Origin: Magicicada septendecula
Taxonomy: Eukaryota > Arthropoda > Insecta > Hemiptera > Cicadidae
Assembly: GCA_034769895.1 (NCBI GenBank)
Contig: CM068367.1
Span: forward strand, 706,584,885-706,648,884
Reading direction: 5' to 3'
DNA length: 64,000 nucleotides
Made by a program: the position numbers and the translations under genes. Below are positions 51,466-62,923 of the stretch, piece after piece; position 1 is the first letter of the stretch, and each line of letters starts with the position of its first letter. The notes under the pieces are model-generated. The model was not told the origin of the DNA. It searched no databases and worked only from the letters and a program-made list of their open reading frames with translations.

Positions 51466-51525
51466 GCCAAAATCCACGATCAGAGGTGGTGAGTCTGTGA
51501 TCGCCCGAAAATGGGGGAGAGTCCC
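51466..51525 (-). other. Second copy of the stem-D motif in e5
   Basis: AATCCACGATCAGAGGTGGT...GTGATCGCCCGAAAATGGGGG resembles the stem-D segment of the hairpin block. CGATCA (51477-51482) pairs with TGATCG (51498-51503). It lies just downstream of the integrase end. Confidence 0.55.
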
Positions 51526-51597
51526 TTCTGTAAACATATAAAACCAAATTAAATTTCATTCATACATCACTATTAATGACAATCACTGCTAAAATCC

Positions 51598-54500
51598 CTA
51601 AGATGACCAATACAATATCAAATTTGTTGCATTGTGTGTCCCTACTATCTCCCTTGTCTCTCTGTTCTGTAATACGTATGCATTATTCATCTTCACTTCT
51701 ATTACCTCATAAGGTCCTTCGTAGAGTAAGAAAAATTTCTTAATTTCCTTGTCCTGAGCACTTGATAAGTCATGTCTCTTCACCAATACCAGCTGTCCTA
51801 TTTCATACTTCATCCACTTACCTTTTACATCATGTCTATGTTTACGTTGTTCACCTTTAATTAATAGATGTTCATTTGCCAACCTGATTTTAATGCTCGC
51901 ATCCGTTTGCTCACTCTCAGGTGGGTAGTCAAACAGCTGTTCCAAAATCCTCGGGGGGCGTGTTCCCTTAATCAACTCATGAGGTGTATATCCTGTCGAC
52001 TCGTGGGTGGTACTGTTCAGCCAATTTTCAACCCTTTTTATGTATAACGGCCACTCGCTGTGTTTGGCATGACAATAGGCTCTAAAAATCCTGCCTATCT
52101 CTCTCATGACACGCTCCGCCTGGTTGGACTGAGGATGGTAGACTGCCGTATGCTTCGGGATGATTCCTTCCCATCCAAGGGTCTGGCGCCATCTTCCACT
52201 GATGAACTGTGGCCCATGGTCCGATAAAATCACCTTTGGCTTCCCCACATTTATCATATACTCCTTCGTCACCTTCTCACTCAGCACACAACTGTAGCTC
52301 TCTTCACACTATACAATTTTACATATTTCGAAAAAGTGTCCAACATTACAAAAATGTACATAACTCCTCCTCTACCCTTCGGCAACGGTCCGTACAAATC
52401 TACCACAACTAAATCAAATGGCTTTTCTACTTTTATGAAATTCAACTCCCCTTCAACCCTATAGTTCACTACCTTAGACTTCTGACACAAATCACAACCC
52501 CTTAACAACTTCCTAACCCGCCTCTCCATATACTTAAAAACACAAGACTCTTTCAAAACATTAATACACATTTTCGCCTCAAAATGACCATATCTTAAAT
52601 GACAATCCCATATGATTTTATCTACTAACCCATCTGGCACAACTAACCTCCAATCACGCTCACCCCCTTCTACTTTCTTAAATAGCAACCCTTGATATAT
52701 CTGAAAATGTTGATTATACTCTGACCCCGCTAATTCCGTCTCTAAACTATTTATGACCCTACCTGATTTATAGTCTGCTCTTTGCATGGTTCTGATGTTT
52801 TTTAACTCTTCCCCAAAAATCCTATCTTCCCTAGGTATTTAAAAAATTTCAATTTCCTTTAAATCTCTCCCCGTTTTGTTATCTAACATGTCTACCCGGG
52901 AAAGAGTGTTAGGTATTTTGTTCTCTGTTCCCTTTATGTATTCCCACGCAAAATTATATTCTTGTAATACAAGTACCCACCTGGTTAGACGGCTGTGAGC
53001 AAGCTTGCATGTGTTCCGTGCGTATGACAGTTTAGTTCCCCAGGATGTACGTCCGGAACTTTCCCATGGCGAACACAATGCTCAAGAGTTCCTTCTCTGT
53101 CGTGGTGTAATTCTTTTCAGCAGACAGAAGCGTCCGGCTGGCGAAGGCGATGGTAAGATGTTCCTTATCACAGTCCTCCTGGTAGAGCTCCGCCCCTAAA
53201 GCTACGTTGCTTGCATCTGTCTGTAAATAGAAGGTTTTATTAAAATCAGGATGATTCATCATAATCATATGGCTAAACTTTCTATTAATTTCGTTAAATG
53301 CGTCGCGTTCCGTTACTCCCCATTTCCACTGCTTTTTTTTCTCGAGTACTGCACTTAGTTTCGATGTTGTGTGTGCATAATTCTTCTGGAACTTACAGTA
53401 GAAATTACAAAGTCCTAAAAAGCTTTGTAGTTGTTTGATATTTCTCGGTTCAGGGAAGCGCATAATGGAGTCAACCTTATCTGGATTTGCGGAGATTCCC
53501 TCTTGTGTGAAAATGAAGCCTAAAAAAATTGATCTCAGTTTGTAGAAATTTGGATTTTTCCCAATTTACGGTGAGTCCTCCTTCTTCTAATTTGGTCAAT
53601 ACATATTCCAAGTGTTCCTGAAAAGTTCTAGAAGCAATTAAAATATCATCCACATATACTGTTAAAAAGTCTAAGTCCTTCGGTTTCAAAATTTGATTCA
53701 AACATTTAATAAAACTCGCTACACTTGTATTTAACCTAAATGGTGAACGCTTAAACTGATAATTTTTCCCGTTGAACAAAAATGCTGTATACTTTCAACT
53801 CTCTTCTGCTGACACTTGCCAATACCCTGCTGTTAAATCTAACGAAGTCATGTATCTCACCCCGCTAAACTTTTGAAAGATTTCATTTATGGATTCTGGT
53901 GATTCACGGTCGGGTATTATTATTTGATTTATTCTTCTGGCATCTAAACACAATCTAACCCTACCATCCTTCTTTATTACCACTACCAATGGATTCGAGT
54001 AATGTGACACTGACCTTTCTATAATACCTCCTGCCATCATTTGATCTAACTCTTCTTGCACCGCTCTTCTCTTGGAATAAGGTACTGGATAACTCCGTTG
54101 CATAAAAGGTGTGTGTTCCCAAACCTGCAATTCACATTCATACCCTTTTGCCCTCCCTGGAATCTCTGCAAACACTCTTCGAAACTTCTCAATCACCTGC
54201 CACAACGACGCACGTTGATCACTCCCTACAACATCACCCTCACTTAGACATTTATCAGCCCTATCTTCCTACATTCCCTCACTACTTTCACCCAACTCTC
54301 CTTCAAAACTCTCTGTATACTCTCCCTCTCTACATGAATTTACTCTCGCTTCAGTGTCACTCTCACCTACCCGTTCCTGTAATATTTTTACCCCCGATAC
54401 TCTAACCTTATCTAACACCTGGTCAAAACTAACCCTGACCGACCGATCACCCCCATTGAACTCTACTATCTTCTCTTTAAAATTGATTACAGCTTTATTT

Positions 54501-54943
54501 CTTTGTAGAAAGTCATTACCCAAAATTATATCTAGACTTAGTCTCTTTACAACTAAAAATGCATTCTCAAAGTCCATATTATTTATAAGGAAATTTAAAT
54601 GTATTTGTTTGGTTACTCTTTTACTACGTACTCCTGTGACTCCCACTACTGTAACCCGTGCTACTGGTAACATTGGAATATTTTTATTTGTCTCCCTTAA
54701 TTCTCCCAAAACATTTTCAGCAATTACCGAAATCTCGCTGCCTGTATCTATAAGTGTTTTATAGTCCTTACCTGCTATTGTTACCTTTACTTCCGTTAAT
54801 CCGGTTCTCATTCCACTTGTTGCATGATTCTCCTCCTCAAATAAATCCGTCACGATGTCTGTTTTTATGACATTGCTCTGAAAATCCTCATTTGGCTGGA
54901 CCTCATTCACTTCCCTGGACAGTGGTCTGGTCCTCTCTACCAC
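51598..54943 (-). pseudogene. e5 Pol: protease, RT, RNase H, integrase; broken
   Basis: Order along the minus strand: aspartic protease with LIDTGSEISVIAENV (54269-54943); reverse transcriptase (54205-53477) with GGIIERSVSHYSNPLV, SLDLTAGYWQV and the catalytic TVYVDDILIAS; RNase H (53463-53032) with LQTDASNVALGAEL and TTTEKELLSIVFAM. Next comes the linker TRWVLVLQEYNFAWEYIKG with a changed ADALSR motif, reading PNTLSR. Integrase (52787-51598) has an HHCC finger (HLRYGH...CDLCQ), VVDLYG, LSDHGPQF and the E in NQAERVMRE, then a C-terminal domain. Damage includes an in-frame TGA after the RT palm start (about 53787), a frameshift near 53510-53530, a break near 52840, and a frameshift near 52285. 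Confidence 0.9.
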
Positions 54944-56716
54944 TGTCGGTTCTAGTTTTCCGCTCGGTTGGCATGTGTACTGGTAGTAGGTCCATTATGA
55001 CTCCTTGGCGGCCCATGGTTAATCCCAGATGTCCCCCTATTACTTGGTGTTCCTCTTGGCTGCTGGACATGCTGAGTTGGTCCCCCTCTCCTTGTTGGAT
55101 CATCTCTTGCCTGACTGCACCTGTAACATTTTTGCCTATTCGCATAATTTTCGAATCTACATCTAGAAATACCCAGCCCTCTTGGTTGTTTGAACTATTT
55201 ATTCGCGTCCCTCCATATCCACTGGTATTAACCCTATTTGTGTTATTCTGTTCATAATTATTTGTATGTGGTGGTTGGTGGCACCTATCCACTTCTCTGT
55301 CCCGAATACTCTGTAAAACGTCTAAAATTCTCTCTAATTCATTCATGTCGTTTATCTCTTTCGTCATCAACGTTATTTGGACCTCCCATGGCAGATGTTT
55401 ACTCACGTGTCTCACGAATGATTTGAATGGTAGCGGCGGCTCTAAATATTTCGCTTCATTATATAATCTGGTTACATATATGGTTATATTATTATTTTGA
55501 CTACCTTCGAAGTTCCCTGATCCCATTATACGGCTACGTAAAAATTCTTGGTCATCTTCCGCCCAATATTTCCCTTTAAACGCCCTCTCAAACTCTTCAT
55601 AACATCCCCACTCTACGCGATGCGCTTCGGCCCATATAGTGGAACTCCCTTTGAAACATTTCAAAATTTTCAGCAATTGCACTTCCCAATTACTGTTACT
55701 AAAACGATTATATTCTCTAGCCTGGTTAAGAAATCGCATCGGGTGTACCGCCCTGTTCTCGCAACTAAACGCCTCTAATTCAACTTCATTGTGTAAATTG
55801 CGAGTGATTAATATCCTTTCGGTTACCCCTGTTAATTTTTTATTAATTTCCCCCGCAATTCATCTTTCACACAGCTTAAACTGCCTTCAATTAAAGTACA
55901 TTTATTATATATGTCACTATTAGTTTGAATATTACAATCATTTATTTCTTTAATTTTATTTCGTATAGTACTTATTTCATTACTAGTATTAATTTCATGC
56001 TCTGAGATAGCTGTATCAATTGTTTCTATATTCTTTGTCATGTTAGTTACACTATATTCACATTTATCTATTTGATTTTTTAAACTCTCTGTCTTAATGT
56101 CTATCTGCTTATCAATCTCAATTTTTGTTTTAACTTCTATTTGTTTGTCAACTGCATTTAAACATTTACTTTCTATTTCTTTACTCTGCATTACAATTTG
56201 GCTTTGAATTTTCTCCACTATTGTTTCATCTACTTTACTTATTTTGTTTTCTAAACTGTCTATTTGCGTATCAAACTTCTCGCTGACTGATTCTATTATC
56301 TGTTCTTTCATATTATCACAACGTGTATTAATTTCATTCATTTGCTTATTAAAATTAAAATTTTGCTGTTTTATCTCATCTCTCATATCATTCATTTTAG
56401 TGTTTACTTTATCAAATTTGGCATTGAAATTATTTTTTACTTCTTTCATTTCGCTTTTTTGTTCATCATACTTGCTATTAATCTTATTGAACTTAACATC
56501 AGAATTCATCTTTAACACTCTTCTGTTCATCCAACTTTACATTTTGTTTTTCTAGCATTGCTTGTATCATTTTGAACATTTCATAACTATCGTCTTTTTT
56601 AACTAGGGTCGGCGTTGATTGACTTGTTACGCCTTCCATTATTCTCGCTTAATTCAACATTTATTTGACTTTGTTTCAATATCAGTTAAGCTGACATTCT
56701 CATCATTATCTGCCAT
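54903..56716 (-). pseudogene. e5 Gag, frameshifted
   Basis: Begins at 56716 with MADNDENVSLTDIETK, which resembles the e6 protein start MADNNEVSFSDSQTE. It shifts frame near 56665 and again near 56515. A long coiled-coil section follows (55832-56530, NSDVKFNKINSKYDEQKSEM onward), then after another shift a retrotransposon Gag core (54903-55739) with NWEVQLLKILKCFKGSSTIW and FERAFKGKYW. In another frame near 55110, CYRCSQARDD may be a remnant zinc knuckle. Gag forms the particle that packages element RNA. Multiple shifts make this copy inactive. Confidence 0.8.
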
Positions 56717-56943
56717 CTCAAAAATTTATATATATATATATATTTTTTTTTTTTCAAAATATATGTAATATAACACAAACTTATTGTCTAACAAGATATC
56801 TATTTACTCATACCGCATATGATCACAACATAACCTTATCTTTGTACGTCTATTTCTAAGTACATACCAATTTACTCATTCCAAACAACCATCCTGTTTC
56901 TCAAAACAGGTCCACATTTGTATAAATTTTATTTATGCAAATG

Positions 56944-56961
56944 GTCCCTGTTCGGGCGCCA
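56944..56961 (-). other. e5 primer binding site (lysine tRNA type)
   Basis: The minus strand reads TGGCGCCCGAACAGGGAC, complementary to the 3' end of a lysine tRNA, two bases after the 5' LTR. Confidence 0.9.
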
Positions 56962-56963
56962 TT

Positions 56964-57391
56964 TGCTATGTTTTACTTTCTTCTATAAATTTATTAACTA
57001 TTAAACTTTGTTTACGTTTTTACACTTTCGGCTGGCGTAGCCGCCATATTGTCTATTGCCAACATAAAATATACTTACAGGGTCCAGGATCCTACTTAGA
57101 CGAGCTGAAATAACAAGATGGTTGCTTTGAAATGATTTACCTCAAATTTACTTGTATTTTGCAAACTTGTTTTATTCATTATTTGGTTTTGAAATAAACA
57201 AAATTACTCCCTCCATCTCTTACACTTTTACGATTAAAACATGAATACAATACTTTGTTTTCTTCATCACCTTTTCTTCAAGATATTATTTCAAATTAAC
57301 TTGTTAAACATTGAACAGATGCTGAAAATTACTAGACTACCTTCTTTTTAACGTAAACCAGTGCTTTTTCTTTTTTTTAATATTAATTAGG

Positions 57392-57422
<31 letters not shown>

Positions 57423-57735
57423 TCATGCAGTTTCATACAGTACATTCTTTTTATTTTTGATTTCCCTTATTGAGCTCATAATTTTCTTTTTTAAGTATAT
57501 TTTATTTAGACCATTTTAATATTTATAGAATTTGCCTTTTATTTATTTGTCTGTTACTTATCTGACCATTCTCCAGACGATTCCCCTTATACCACGCACT
57601 AACTCATCGTCGAACTGTTAGATTACTTAATTTTTTCTCACTGTCTACTTGTTTGGTAAAATACTGTTTCTGATCAAAATATATAAAATTTTCACATATT
57701 TTAGTTGCTTTGCAGGCCTGCAATTTACGTTCCGG
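56964..57735 (-). repeat. e5 5' LTR, internal-side portion
   Basis: Matches the first part of 48614-49764 and stops at GCAATTTACGTTCCGG, where e6 is inserted. The remaining part of the LTR should follow e6. Confidence 0.9.
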
Positions 57736-58828
57736 TGTGTTAACTCAAATTAATAAGAGACTTATACCATTTAAATATTTGCTTACCCAGGACAACTCAC
57801 CTTCCAGCCCAAAGTCCGTCGCACGAACGGCGTAATACAAGCCGGGTTCAAGGTTACCTCAGTAACATACTCAACTCGCATTTTGTAAAACAACTCAAAT
57901 TTTATTAGACCATTATATTTATTATTTACTACTTTTAACTTTACTTGTTTCACAAATGTTTCTATTCAAACTTTTACTGTCATTTTCTTAATTTTCTTTT
58001 CAAATTTAAACCACAACAAAAGATTTACTCAGACATTATTACTTATGTTAATTCTTAATTTAAAGAAAGCTACCCAGTTTGCCCACATGCACACACATAC
58101 AAATTACCCCCTTTTCATTTAAAATAATAATATATTTGAATGGATACAGTTACGTGTGCAGCTTTGTTTCTACCGACCGCATGGCGCGTCACCCAGAGTT
58201 CTCTAATTCGATGTTCAAAACATTGTGGTTTCACTTGTATTAAACTTCGCACTGATTTTACTGTATATATTATTAATTTATACTGCTTTACACATCTCTG
58301 GTACACTTGTTTGGTCGGCCGACCTTAATAGGCTCGAGCTAAGATTTTTTATGACCGCGCGGTCTGAAGGTGTTATTTTACTGGGAAGAGAACTTTATTT
58401 TTCGATGTTACATCCGGGTGGGCATCACTGCCTTGCCGGCGAACAAATTTCATCGCCGCACACAGCCTTAGTTGTCCAAGTTTTTAGTAGCTGTACACCT
58501 GGCACACGGATTTACGTGTGCTGTACGTTGACGATATTTCACTGCCTTTATTTTCGTTTATGTAAAGTTAGGCGCTCCGCAGATGTGGGTGCTTGTGCAT
58601 TTGTGAGTGGACGTCACACAACCGCAAAGTTCTCGGAAGTGTGCTACAGTTGACGACACATTCTTTTCACATATTTCAACACAGTTACAGCGTACTTTTG
58701 CATTGTTTAGACTGCGAGTTAGATTCAAACTGGTGACTAGCCACATATATGAAATTAATTGTGCAATTTAGTAAAATCAGAACCAAAATTAATAAAATAA
58801 AGAGAACCTTTTAATTTGCCCCATTACA
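57736..58828 (-). repeat. e6 3' LTR
   Basis: TGTGTTAACTC...CCCATTACA, 1.09 kb, matching 62924-64000 with scattered differences (for example GGGTGGGC against GGGCAGGC). Confidence 0.95.
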
Positions 58829-61351
58829 ATACCCCCCCCCAATAAGAAATCTTCTGTCGAAACAGAAGAAATCTCATTGCTAAAACCCCTAAGAGGACCG
58901 GTGAGGAACTGGTGCCAACAACCCCCTTTTGCTCTTACACCTCATGGGTAAACAACCCCCCTGGCTCGGCGACTATGGACGCATCTGAACGAGATTACTG
59001 GACTTCTCTGTGCGAGATCCCAACACCGAAAAATCGAACAGATACGCACCACAGCGCACCTCACCTCCTAACATGCCTCCCCAGGCTCCAAATCCCTGGC
59101 TACTGTTATGCCAGATCCTCAACCGATATGTTCCTCCTTACATGCAAACTGGATCGCCTTTGGCAAATACTGGGCGCATACATACACCTATAATATTTTT
59201 TAAACAAACTCATCATTTAAAATCACAAAATATTCATCTTTAAATTCACTATTCTTCTAAGTTCAAAATCAGATTGTATCAAAACAAAAAATCTCTTATC
59301 TGAATAGATTAATTCTCTTTGTTATTATTACTGATAAAAAAACAAATAAATTGAATATTTAATTGAAACATGGACTGCCTTATCCTAACATTTGATTATA
59401 CACATATCCTAAACAGTATAATTCAATAACACTATTGATACACATAAACAATAATACAATCAAAAATGCAAAACATCAATTTGATGGCAGGCACCAAAAA
59501 TATATATTTTTTTTCTCTACTACCCCCCTTTTAATCCCTTAACCCCTGATACCCGTTACATATTCATGTGTTCTGCGCTAGACTTCTTGGCTTTTTCCAG
59601 CCTCATCCTAGCCGTAAACCACATCTCCCTCGTGACCTGTAACTGAGTCACCGCCCATCCACACTCACTATTCCCCCCCCCCCGGACTGTAGCGCCCAGT
59701 TGCTTTCACAGGGACTGATGCGGAAGGGGTGGACATTTTTTCTTTTATTCCACCTCCATCCTTGCTTCGGCGTTACAATAAAATTCGGTATTACACCTAC
59801 TATTCTTGATTTATACACCCCTAATGGACTACCACCCCTATCTGGGTGAAAATAGCCCTGTTCCAAAATTAGGTAGATTCTCCAAAAAAATAACCCCCCT
59901 ACTAAGTCTAACAAACCACCGGGTTAACAAAATAAAACAAACCACAAGCCGGTTATATCAAGTAAAATTTATGATTTGTCACAATTAACTACCTTCACGG
60001 TCATGATCCGGTGAGGTCATGACCGCACTTAGGTGGGGAATCTACAGTTAAACATAAAACATAAGTTGACATTAATAAAATTTATATGAACAGTAATATA
60101 CACCTCAAGTTTCCCAAACATTTTTGATAGCATTCACACAAAATTTCCTTCAGGTTCCAATTTAAGTAAAGTACATCTTTCATTTATTTAACAATTACAT
60201 TTGAAATTTGAATCAGAATATATTTAAATTTATTATTAAAATCATCTTTCCAATTAATTTCATTATCAAAATAATTGAATTATATTTAATTTCTCAAACT
60301 CTGAGTTGCAGTAATTACCTCATTATTATTTTGTCTGAAAAAAATTAATTTCAATTCTTTTATGTCACAATAAGATTTTGCTCAAGATACTGATTCATCA
60401 AGCTACAACAGTTATCAGCTTCCACACCTGGCTATGCACATTAGTCAAAACATTCAACACACCTGTTTACATAAACAGTCGTCTGCCAGACTGGTGTTAT
60501 AAACACTCTCAGTTTCAACATTCATAGTTACATCATATACTGACATATATACTTCCTTCAAATTTTTTGGTTTCTATAAATCTTTTAGTTAACATATTTA
60601 TTTCTACCAATTCAGATCAGAGTTAATTTTGCTTCATTACTAGAATTTATCATTTTGAATTTAATTTAGTCTCTTCATATAATCAAAACAATTTCAATTA
60701 CTTTGCTTACATTTATCAAAATGATTCTACGTGGTTTAATGTTTAATTTTTTCCTTAGTATTTCAATAACTTTTACAAACATTCCATCATTTGTTTCAAA
60801 TCTCTCTTTAAATTCCTCCACCATCACATTCCAAACACCATTATAGTTATTTAGTTTGTATTCAATTACTGATTTTAATGTATTCAAACAATTTAACATT
60901 TATTTATTAATTTCTCATGATCAAATTCAAATCTCATAAAATAATTTACACTCATTAGAAAAATTCAACCATATAACATTTAAATCAATCAAAATATTTA
61001 AACATTTCAAATTATTTTAATTAAATCAATTATTGAAAACAACATTTTTAATTACTTTCACTAAGTACAATAATTACAACTCATTAGTTGTCCTCTTCCA
61101 AATTATTTTTGTTATTTATTTAGGCTGCAAAATATTAATATTATTATTATCACAACAATTCCCATTACATACACATATACCTAACATTTTACAATATACA
61201 CAATTAATTTCCCTATCAATTTATTTGTTTACAATTTATTTACAATTCTTCATCATTAATTATTCAGTTGTATCACACTTCATTGTCCAAGGTTGCGAGG
61301 TCAGAACCCTTAAACAAACTATTTAAAATTGTCCATTTGTGAATTTAAGGC
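58829..61351. other. e6 polypurine tract and noncoding internal region
   Basis: The polypurine tract (C9 run on +, 58832-58840) adjoins the LTR; GGACTTCTCTG...GAGATCCCAACACC lies at about 58999-59028. CGGTCATGA/TCATGACCG (59998-60006, 60017-60025) forms a perfect 9-bp stem at a place comparable to stem C of e3 and e4. The rest is AT-rich with no supported coding region. Confidence 0.65.
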
Positions 61352-62707
61352 TCAGCCTCCATCGTCAAAAATTAGTCTGGGTTTCAAATAACAATTTTCA
61401 ATTTTATTTGCTTTCCACATACGGTTATCTTGTGTATAGTAACCATAAAATTTCAATTTATTCATTTTACCATAATAATCATACACCAGGTCAACATTAT
61501 TTATTTCTGTCCAGTCTCCATTAGTAGTTATATTCATTATCAAGTCAGTTAATTTTTCATCATAAGGTAAATTATTATTATTTAAACATGTATCATCAAA
61601 ATAATCTTCACTCTCAATTTTAACAGGTAAGTACTTCAAATCATTTAACATCTCTTTCAACTCATTATAATCTCTCTTTAGTTTATATAATTCTATCTCT
61701 TTATCAACACACAACTCTCCATCTAAATCTTGCTCATCATAACACCATATCACACTTTTAACCTTCCACACAGAGGGTACAACCTTATACAAAAAAGGGA
61801 AACAATTCAAATCTTTCACTAATAAGGGTCTCTTGCCCTCCAATAATAACATTTTTGAACACCTTGGTTCTTCACAAATAAGGGGAAAATTTACCCTCTG
61901 CCCTCCATATTCATCTACTCTTTCTTTCCATTCTTTTTCTAATTCATCAACACTAATTACTACTTCGTTACAACATATAATGCTCTCTCTCTCACTCACT
62001 ATTTCACTATCTACTTTCAACGTATCACTCTCTGATACCACCCTTTCAATCACATTACCACTTTCAATATCATTGTTAACATTTGTTATCTTACTCTCTA
62101 CTACCACATTTTTAATTATATTCTCATTTTCGACATTATTGTCATCATTTGTTAATTTTTTATTATCATTATTATTTTTACTTTTACTCTGTTCTCCTAC
62201 TGACTCTACTATTCTCTCAATATCTTGTTTCAATTCGTTACAACTATTTTCGCATTTCATTTTTACCTCATCAATGTCAAATTTGAGTACATCAAATTTA
62301 CAATTAAATTCACTTTTAATTTCGGTCTTAATTTCATTCAATTTTATATCGTTATTGTCTAAACGATTATTTAATTCGTTAAATTTGTTATTCTGTACTT
62401 CTAATTTACAGTTAAAGTCACTTTTCATTTCATTCAATGTTATCTCGTTACTGTTAAAACGTTTATGAAAGTCATTACTTTGTTTATTGTAATTGATTTT
62501 CATAAACTCAAATATGTCATCTAATGACAATTCCTTTTCTTTTGTCTTAATTGTTACGGGAGTGGAAATCGCTCCCGGCGTACTAATTACAGACTCTTCT
62601 ACATTATGGTCATCTATTGATATCGACTCTGTTTGAATACCGGAGTCGGTATTTATTTGACTCTCGGTCTGACTGTCAGAGAAGCTGACTTCATTATTGT
62701 CTGCCAT
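61352..62707 (-). CDS. e6 single-ORF protein, intact, function unknown
   Basis: 451 residues without interruption. Residues about 1-60 are polar and start MADNNEVSFSDSQTE, like the start of e5 Gag. About 60-190 is a coiled-coil region with repeated NxFNxxLxxxN-type heptads (RFNSNEITLNEMKSDFNCKL, NELNNRLDNND). About 190-250 is Asn/Ser-rich. From about 255 the conserved half begins: VDELEKEWKERVDEY, QRVNFP, EPRCSKMLLLEGKRPLL, VPSVW, WCYDEQDLDGELC, YKLKRDYNELKEML, FDDTCLNNNNLPYDEK, TTNGDW, YYGKMNKLKFYGYYTQD and the terminal RLIFDDGG. e3 and e4 share this half. No protease, RT, integrase, nuclease or zinc-knuckle motif is visible. It lies right after the primer binding site, where gag normally starts, so a role in particle assembly or RNA capture is plausible but unproven. 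Confidence 0.85.
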   Translation of the reverse strand: MADNNEVSFSDSQTESQINTDSGIQTESISIDDHNVEESVISTPGAISTPVTIKTKEKELSLDDIFEFMKINYNKQSNDFHKRFNSNEITLNEMKSDFNCKLEVQNNKFNELNNRLDNNDIKLNEIKTEIKSEFNCKFDVLKFDIDEVKMKCENSCNELKQDIERIVESVGEQSKSKNNNDNKKLTNDDNNVENENIIKNVVVESKITNVNNDIESGNVIERVVSESDTLKVDSEIVSERESIICCNEVVISVDELEKEWKERVDEYGGQRVNFPLICEEPRCSKMLLLEGKRPLLVKDLNCFPFLYKVVPSVWKVKSVIWCYDEQDLDGELCVDKEIELYKLKRDYNELKEMLNDLKYLPVKIESEDYFDDTCLNNNNLPYDEKLTDLIMNITTNGDWTEINNVDLVYDYYGKMNKLKFYGYYTQDNRMWKANKIENCYLKPRLIFDDGG

Positions 62708-62903
62708 TTTTATATTGTAAATTTACTACTCTTCTTAATTTACCTATACTGCTCTTAGACTTATTTCTACAACATCTTATATTTACTCTAATCTTAACTC
62801 ATTGTCTTGCGTACTTTACGTAATTTTTTCGTATCGTTATTTAACCTTCAACCACACTTGTATTCGCTTTTAGGTGCCGATTTATAATTATTTTACAAAT
62901 CGA

Positions 62904-62921
62904 GTCCCTGTTCGGGCGCCA
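62904..62921 (-). other. e6 primer binding site (lysine tRNA type)
   Basis: TGGCGCCCGAACAGGGAC on the minus strand, identical to e5, two bases after the 5' LTR. Confidence 0.92.
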
Positions 62922-62923
62922 AT

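Larger units (their letters stand above)
48614..57735 (-). mobile_element. Ty3-like gag-pol LTR retrotransposon e5, split by e6
   Basis: 3' LTR 48614-49764, pol 51598-54943, gag 54903-56716, lysine-type primer binding site 56944-56961 and 5' LTR from 56964. The 5' LTR is interrupted at 57735 by e6; its remainder should lie beyond 64000. Gene order with integrase after RNase H marks it as Ty3/Gypsy type. Long LTRs and the lysine-tRNA primer site are reminiscent of the Osvaldo/Ulysses group (inference). Stops and frameshifts have disabled it. Confidence 0.92.

Noticed and set aside
54354-54764. 136-residue + strand frame opposite the protease
   Set aside because: Shadow of the e5 protease coding sequence on the other strand.
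58225-58653. 142-residue frame on + repeated at 63412 onward
   Set aside because: LTR sequence of e6, antisense, no domain; the second copy is broken by an indel.
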